Source: Cellulomonas sp. RIT-PI-Y
GTDB lineage: Bacteria > Actinomycetota > Actinomycetes > Actinomycetales > Cellulomonadaceae
DNA: 36,758 nt
Assembly: GCF_025642745.1 (NCBI RefSeq)
Contig: NZ_JANZKP010000033.1
Coordinates: 1-36,758 of the forward strand
Direction: 5' to 3'
Positions 32,901-36,758 of this stretch are shown here, one piece after another. Within the stretch, counting starts at the first letter, position 1. Each line of letters starts with the position of its first letter. A program made the translations under genes and the position numbers. The notes beneath the pieces were generated by a model, which saw only the letters and a program-made list of their open reading frames with translations, had not been told where the DNA came from and searched no databases.

Positions 32901-33052
32901 CGGTGCTCACCGAGCTGGGGCACCTGCGGGCCGGTGGCCGGGTGGTCGGACTGGTGTCGCACGTCGAGGCGATGAAGTCCGCCATCGCCGAGCGGATCGC
33001 GGTCCGGCGGCGGGCGGACGGGTCGTCGACACTGACGGTGATCGCGGGCTGA
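29978..33052 (+). CDS. sbcC: Exonuclease SbcCD subunit C (Rad50-type ATPase)
   Basis: The 1024-residue SMC-like ATPase is the DNA-clamping motor of SbcCD. It shows an N-terminal ABC half with Walker A GPTGAGKST (35-43) and Q-loop region MVLPQGEFAGFLRA. Long Ala/Glu/Arg-rich coiled coils flank the zinc hook CPVC (C521, C524, followed by GSVEHPHP), by which two SbcC molecules dimerise. The C-terminal half has LSGGETFYVSLCLALGLADVV (from about 927) and Walker B LFIDEGFGSLD (about 957). All functional elements are present, and the length is in the usual range. It is coupled to sbcD by a TGATG overlap and converges 18 nt from the small membrane protein gene. Confidence 0.96.
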   Translation: MRLHSLTLQAIGPFAGRHTVDFAALSAGGLFLLEGPTGAGKSTVIDAVVFALYGKVAAASASEDRLRSAFADEDTESVVDLCFETTHGVYRVRRTPAYDRAKKRGSGTIRQNSTVKLWRLTAVPDDPDREPVGEILSTRLDEAGAELTAIVGLDRTQFVQTMVLPQGEFAGFLRAEPEHRRILLQRIFGTEVYDRLENRLDEARKAAQREVEAGRQSVQGAVDRFAGAAGLPAEEVESLRGLVTEDVAEAVRQVNGRLTEVRAAAAESSRRATEAGVRAQESAERVTSAADRVRRVERWVALIAERELLDGLAEQAAQDRDRWDLARRSSAVAPLLAGWDEARERAAAARKECDAAVDRVPPDLRAALADGLVALRDRARETVATLTRLVDLESGLARRTEALDDLAAETARRAAAVAELDLRAAARPEERLRLVTELESVTARAHTVTAREQNWKAAGAVRDAVRELARIAVEQQRVEDQRSAAARAALQAAEHESALRVARLRGIAGELAGELRPGQECPVCGSVEHPHPRELAEGHVTADQVQEAEAARSAAERRLRDAESELSALVTRAEAVAERTGGLDLDTAERRLAVAATELDEARAAHADQERCASRVREHDRATETLTLERASAVEARRLAEQASERAAQELERDRAEVMRARDGHPTVAARQGLERARADAADAVVDARGRVAAAEANVADWRDRAGAALAEHGFLPEGDDDSSTDPERRLAAAAGSARAGQLGPEALAALEATVRARQTATDRVASGLADPELADLAVGTVRPEDDRECLAAARAAAAEHRELADAAAGTAATDRGRTEQCAAAEAQVRAAADRAGDLLRAAAPVTRMARLASGQDGGQGLSLGTYVLQRRFEDVVAAANDRLRQMSDGRFELATSQERESRSRRLGLALRIIDHQSGDARTPRTLSGGETFYVSLCLALGLADVVTAEAGGIELGTLFIDEGFGSLDPHTLDAVLTELGHLRAGGRVVGLVSHVEAMKSAIAERIAVRRRADGSSTLTVIAG

Positions 33053-33070
33053 CCGGGGCCGGGCACGCGT

Positions 33071-33430
33071 TCACCAGGTCCAGCCGCGCGCGGTCAGCTC
33101 CACCTCCTCCCGCAGCCGTTCCCACGGATCACCCTTCGCCCGGGGCAGCACCTCCACCCCGGCGAGCCGGCACGCCTCCGCGAGCAGGGCGTCGTAGGCG
33201 AGCTGGCCGGCGATGATCCGTTCGGCGCGGGCCCAGGCGCGGGGGTCGTCCTCCAATCGGCGCAGGTGCTCGGCGACGATCGACAGTCGGGTCTGCACCA
33301 GCAGCGCGTCGAACGGGTCGGGGAACCGCGCCCGCGCCTCCGCCACTCGACGCCGGTGCCGGCGCACGGCGAGGACACCGCCGGTGACCGCCGTCGGCAC
33401 GACCAGCACGAGCAGCCAGGACCACGTCAT
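33071..33430 (-). CDS. Small single-pass membrane protein, unknown function
   Basis: The 119-residue protein has one N-terminal hydrophobic segment (WSWLLVLVVPTAVTGGVLAV) followed by basic RRHRRR, so the rest should be cytoplasmic. The soluble part is helical and charged: FDALLVQTRLSIVAEHLRRLEDDPRAWARAERI and then AYDALLAEACRLAGVEVLP. Such short anchored proteins are common in actinobacteria, with no known role. Start ATG 33430 has no strong ribosome binding site, but the N-terminus begins exactly at the membrane segment. It is convergent with sbcC and divergent from the ABC transporter. Confidence 0.75.
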   Translation of the reverse strand: MTWSWLLVLVVPTAVTGGVLAVRRHRRRVAEARARFPDPFDALLVQTRLSIVAEHLRRLEDDPRAWARAERIIAGQLAYDALLAEACRLAGVEVLPRAKGDPWERLREEVELTARGWTW

Positions 33431-33591
33431 CGTCAGACCCCGGCACCAGGGTAGATCCGTCCTGGGTGCCCGGCGCGATGCGAGTGACGGCGCAGGTCAG
33501 GGTGGAATCCGGCCCCGGACCAGGGAGGATTCGGGGTCGACTCGGGGGGATCCCGGATGGGCCGGTGCCGTCCGCGCTGAGTACCGTCGAT

Positions 33592-33618
33592 GTGACCTGG
33601 TTCACCCGGCCCGGTCAC
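33592..33618. promoter_or_regulatory. Spaced inverted repeat before the ABC transporter
   Basis: GTGACC (33592-33597) and GGTCAC (33613-33618) form a perfect 6-bp inverted repeat with centres 21 bp apart, that is two helical turns. They lie 31-57 bp before the ATP-binding protein start. This is compatible with a dimeric regulator site upstream of the MacB/LolD-type operon. The rest of the 218-bp gap shows no gene and no clear promoter boxes. Confidence 0.3.
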
Positions 33619-33648
33619 AGGTGCGGTGCGAGAAGAGGGACACCCCCC

Positions 33649-34410
33649 ATGACGACCACAGAGGCGATCGCCACGGCGCGCGGGCTGGTCAAGACCTACG
33701 GCTCAGGTGAGGCCGCCGTCCGAGCGCTGGACGGCGTGGACGTGGACTTCGAGCGCGGCCGCATGACCGCGATCATGGGGCCGTCCGGTTCCGGGAAGTC
33801 CACCCTGATGCACTGCATGGCCGGACTGGACCGGGTCGACTCCGGCGAGGTGGTCGTCGACGGCGAGCCGGTGTCCCGGATGCGCGAGCGCGAGCTGACC
33901 AGGCTGCGCCGGACCCGACTCGGCTTCGTGTTCCAGGCGTTCAACCTGGTGCCGACGCTGACCGCACTGGAGAACATCACCCTGCCGCTGGACATCGCAC
34001 GCCGCCCGGTGGACCAGGCGCAGCTGGCCCAGGTGGTCGACGCGGTCGGTCTGTCCGACCGGCTGTCGCACAAGCCCGGTCAGCTCTCCGGCGGCCAGCA
34101 GCAACGGGTCGCCTGCGCCCGTGCCCTGGTCACCCGGCCCGCGGTCGTGTTCGCGGACGAGCCGACCGGCAACCTCGACTCGACCTCCTCCGGAGAGGTG
34201 CTCGGCTTCCTGCGCCGGTCGGTGGACGAGCTGGGCCAGTCGGTGGTCATGGTCACCCACGACCCGACCGCCGCGTCCTACGCGCACCGGGTGCTGTTCC
34301 TGGCGGACGGCCGGCTGGTGGCCGAGGTCGCGGACCCGACGCCCGAGACCGTCCTGGCCACCCTGGGATCGCTGACGCCCCAGCGGGCCGCGGCCGAGGC
34401 GACGCTCTGA
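33649..34410 (+). CDS. ABC transporter ATP-binding protein, MacB/LolD-like
   Basis: The 253-residue nucleotide-binding subunit has Walker A GPSGSGKST (44-52), the Q-loop GFVFQAFNLVPTLTALENI typical of the LolD/MacB/FtsE group, and signature LSGGQQQRVACARAL. Walker B is VVFADEPTGNLDS and the switch histidine is in MVTHD. It pairs with the FtsX-type permease encoded directly downstream (TGATG overlap) as a mechanotransmission transporter, which in actinobacteria often exports peptides or antibiotics or handles lipoproteins. ATG 33649 is chosen with AGAGGGA upstream. The longer open frame to 33466 crosses the promoter region. Confidence 0.93.
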   Translation: MTTTEAIATARGLVKTYGSGEAAVRALDGVDVDFERGRMTAIMGPSGSGKSTLMHCMAGLDRVDSGEVVVDGEPVSRMRERELTRLRRTRLGFVFQAFNLVPTLTALENITLPLDIARRPVDQAQLAQVVDAVGLSDRLSHKPGQLSGGQQQRVACARALVTRPAVVFADEPTGNLDSTSSGEVLGFLRRSVDELGQSVVMVTHDPTAASYAHRVLFLADGRLVAEVADPTPETVLATLGSLTPQRAAAEATL

Positions 34411-36758
34411 TGTTCCGGGTGGGATGGCGCTCGGTCCGGGCGCATCTCGGCCGGTTCCTGCTGTCGCTGCTCGCGGTGGCGCTCGGAGTCGCGTTCGTGG
34501 CCGGGACGTTCTCGCTGCGGTCGATGATGTCCGGGTCCTTCGCCGGGATCGTCGACTCCTCGGCGCCGGGCGACGTGTACCTGCAGGCGCCGGCGGAGGA
34601 CGGCGGGTCCCCGGTGGTGGACAGCGGCGGGACGGTCCCGCTGGACCTGGCGGAGCGGGCGGCGGCCGTGGACGGCGTCGCGGTGGCGCTGCCGACGCTG
34701 AGTGCACCGGTGGTGCTGGTCGGCGCGGACGGCACCGCGGTCCGGAGCACCCAGGCACCGAGCATGGCGGTGCTGTGGAACCCGGACGACCCGAACTGGG
34801 GGGTGGTCACCACCGGTCGCGGACCGCGGGACGCCGCCGAGATCGCGTTGGAACAGGCCACCCTGGACTCCTCCGGTCTGGCGATCGGCGACGACACCAC
34901 GATCGTGCTGGCGGGGCAGCTGACCGACGTGACCGTGGTCGGCGCGATCGACCCCGACGCGGCGATGCTCGGCGCGACCATCGTGCTGCTGGACAGCGAC
35001 AGCGGTCTGGCGCGCCTGGCGCCGGACGGCCGGGTGGGCAACGTGGAGATCTACGCCGACCAGGGCGTCGACCCCGACACCCTGGTGCAGCGGCTGGCGC
35101 CGTTGACCGGTCCGGGCGTCGAGGCGGTCACCGGCGACGAGCTGCGCGCCGACGTCAAGGCGCAGATCGACGACATGCTCGGCTTCGTGGTGACGTTCCT
35201 GCTGGTGTTCGCCGGGATCGCCCTGTTCGTCGGAGCGTTCATCATCTCGAACACCTTCGCGATGGCGGTCCGGCAACGGATGCGGGAGTTCGCGCTGCTG
35301 CGAGCGGTCGGCGCCTCGCCGGTGCAGGTCTTCGGCTCGATCCTGGGGCAGGCGGCGATCGTCGGCCTGGCCGGGTCGGTGCTGGGCATCCTCGGTGGCC
35401 TGGGTCTGGTGCAGGCGCTGCGTGCGGTGCTGGCGACGGTCGGGATGGAACTGGCCGGTGACCTGCCGATCGACGCCGCGACCATCGTGGTGTCGGTAGT
35501 GGTCGGCACCGTGGTCAGCGTGCTGGCGGCAGCGGTGCCCGCCCGCCGGGCCGCGGTGGTGCCGCCGGTCGAGGCGATGCGGGACGAGGTGGTCGCCACC
35601 GAACGGTCGCTGCGGCCCCGGGCGGTCGGTGGTCTGGTCCTGATCGCGCTCGGCGCGGTCGCGGTCGGTGCCGCACTCTCCCGGGCCGAGGCGGACTGGG
35701 CGCTGACCGCGGACGGTGTCGGTGCGGCCGCGGTGCTGATCGGCGTGCTGATGCTGTCCCCGGTGCTGGCCCGGTCGGTGATCGGGATGCTGTCCTGGCC
35801 GGTGGTGCGGTTGTTGCGACCGGTGGGCCGACTCGCTCGCGGGAACGTGGTGCGCAACCCGCGCCGCACCGCCAACACGGCCGGTGCGCTGATGATCGGG
35901 ATGGCCCTGGTCGGGGCGGTGTCGGTGATCGCGCTGTCCGCCAAGACCTCGGTCGGGGACATCGTGCAGCAGCAGACCGACGGCGACTTCGTGCTGAGCG
36001 AGCAGTCCGGGGCGATCCCGGGCGACCTGATCGACCAGGTCGGCGAGCTGCCGGACGTGGCGGTGGTGGACGCGCTGCGGTTCGCGCCGCTCCCGGTCGA
36101 CGGCGCCGCCGGCTACGTGGTCGGGATGCCGGAGGGCGTGTTCGGCCGGTCGATCGAGGTCGACGTGGTCGACGGGTCGTTGGCTTCGCTGGACGACGGC
36201 GCGGTGGTGCTCAAGCAGGAGACCGCCGAGGCGGAGGGCTGGTCGGTCGGCGACCCGGTGACCATCGGGGACCGGTCGCTCAGCGTGGGGGCGATCGTGT
36301 CCACCGAGGTGATCGGCGTCCCGTGGATGGTGGACCAGTCGGTGCTGGACGCCCTGGTCCCGGCCACGCAGCAGCTGTCCGACCTGGTGCTGATCCATGC
36401 GGCCCCGGGCTCCGACCTGGACGCGCTGCGGACCGAGCTGACCGATGCCGCACGGCCGTACGCGGTGGTGGCCGTGATGTCCGCGGACGAGTGGACGTCG
36501 TCCATGGCCGACCAGGTCGATCAGATCCTGGTGATCATGTACGCCCTGCTCGGGCTGTCCGTGGTGATCGCGGTGCTGGGCATCGTGAACACGCTGGCGC
36601 TGTCGGTGATCGAACGGACCCGGGAGATCGGGCTGCTCCGGGCGGTCGGGCTCGGACGACTCCAGCTGTCCGGGACGGTGGTGGTCGAGTCGGTGCTGAC
36701 CGCGGTCTTCGGCACGATCGTCGGCCTGGTGATCGGGGTCGGACTGGCGGCGACGCTG
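34410..36758 (+). CDS. FtsX/MacB-type ABC transporter permease (3' truncated by window)
   Basis: The frame is open from ATG 34410 to the last base (783 codons without a stop), so the C-terminus is missing. It begins MFRVGWRSVRAHLGRFLLS with a first membrane helix, then a large extracytoplasmic (MacB_PCD-like) domain to about residue 250. The first FtsX domain follows (about 253-400; FVVTFLLVFAGIALFVGAF and RQRMREFALLRAVGAS). A second half starts at RGNVVRNPRRTANTAGALM with another extracellular domain. The second FtsX domain begins near 704, with GIVNTLALSVIERTREIGLLRAVG. This duplicated layout is typical of about 840-residue actinobacterial permeases working with a MacB-like ATPase. The stop of that gene overlaps its start (TGATG). 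Substrate is unknown. Confidence 0.93.
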   Translation, partial: MFRVGWRSVRAHLGRFLLSLLAVALGVAFVAGTFSLRSMMSGSFAGIVDSSAPGDVYLQAPAEDGGSPVVDSGGTVPLDLAERAAAVDGVAVALPTLSAPVVLVGADGTAVRSTQAPSMAVLWNPDDPNWGVVTTGRGPRDAAEIALEQATLDSSGLAIGDDTTIVLAGQLTDVTVVGAIDPDAAMLGATIVLLDSDSGLARLAPDGRVGNVEIYADQGVDPDTLVQRLAPLTGPGVEAVTGDELRADVKAQIDDMLGFVVTFLLVFAGIALFVGAFIISNTFAMAVRQRMREFALLRAVGASPVQVFGSILGQAAIVGLAGSVLGILGGLGLVQALRAVLATVGMELAGDLPIDAATIVVSVVVGTVVSVLAAAVPARRAAVVPPVEAMRDEVVATERSLRPRAVGGLVLIALGAVAVGAALSRAEADWALTADGVGAAAVLIGVLMLSPVLARSVIGMLSWPVVRLLRPVGRLARGNVVRNPRRTANTAGALMIGMALVGAVSVIALSAKTSVGDIVQQQTDGDFVLSEQSGAIPGDLIDQVGELPDVAVVDALRFAPLPVDGAAGYVVGMPEGVFGRSIEVDVVDGSLASLDDGAVVLKQETAEAEGWSVGDPVTIGDRSLSVGAIVSTEVIGVPWMVDQSVLDALVPATQQLSDLVLIHAAPGSDLDALRTELTDAARPYAVVAVMSADEWTSSMADQVDQILVIMYALLGLSVVIAVLGIVNTLALSVIERTREIGLLRAVGLGRLQLSGTVVVESVLTAVFGTIVGLVIGVGLAATL

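Noticed and set aside
29942..32962. Long minus-strand frames opposite sbcC
   Set aside because: They are shadow frames of the Ala/Glu/Arg-rich coiled coils of SbcC, with no ribosome binding site and no domain.

Overview
The window is very GC-rich with strong third-position GC bias, GTG/TTG starts alongside ATG, densely packed genes and apparently leaderless starts. This points to an actinobacterium, perhaps a Micrococcales/Cellulomonas-like one; the genus cannot be fixed from sequence alone. I see no tRNA, rRNA, CRISPR array, insertion sequence or phage gene. Most of the window looks like ordinary chromosomal housekeeping, transport and catabolic genes.

Region 1 (1-4.4 kb): the 3' end of an IlvD/Edd-type sugar-acid dehydratase, a DapA-superfamily enzyme and an SMP-30-type lactonase form a + strand catabolic cluster of non-phosphorylative (Weimberg-like) type. 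It converges on a minus-strand RhtA-like exporter, which is preceded by a candidate leader peptide with an anti-Shine-Dalgarno sequence. Next is a stand-alone maltokinase N-cap-like protein.

Region 2 (4.4-14.8 kb) is the accessory highlight. A secreted LamG/DNRLRE-type protein, a 2141-residue secreted Rhs protein and a small immunity gene form one operon (29-nt gap, then an ATGCTGA overlap). The Rhs C-terminus is a roughly 105-residue domain with an RVGRWMS motif that I recognise as a TreTu-like ADP-ribosyltransferase toxin. The next gene fits the cognate TriTu-type immunity protein. GC content drops visibly over the toxin tip, the immunity gene and the following 300 bases, which also hold an immunity-like orphan. 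This is the signature of an exchanged polymorphic-toxin cassette.

Region 3 (14.8-24.1 kb): 3-methyladenine glycosylase (tag), an MHS-family symporter with a clear promoter and abutting inverted repeat, the DEAH-box helicase HrpA, a YbjJ-like MFS transporter, and a membrane acyltransferase-like gene whose reading frame is broken in this sequence.

Region 4 (24.1-28.8 kb): an antibiotic-resistance-type ABC-F ATPase with a possible Met-Trp-Asn mini-leader, overlapping a YbaK-type tRNA deacylase. Three translationally coupled minus-strand genes for small exported proteins or lipoproteins of unknown function follow, then a STAS anti-anti-sigma-like protein.

Region 5 (28.8-36.8 kb): the sbcD-sbcC nuclease pair, a small membrane protein, and a MacB/LolCDE-type ABC ATPase overlapping an FtsX-type permease that runs off the window end.
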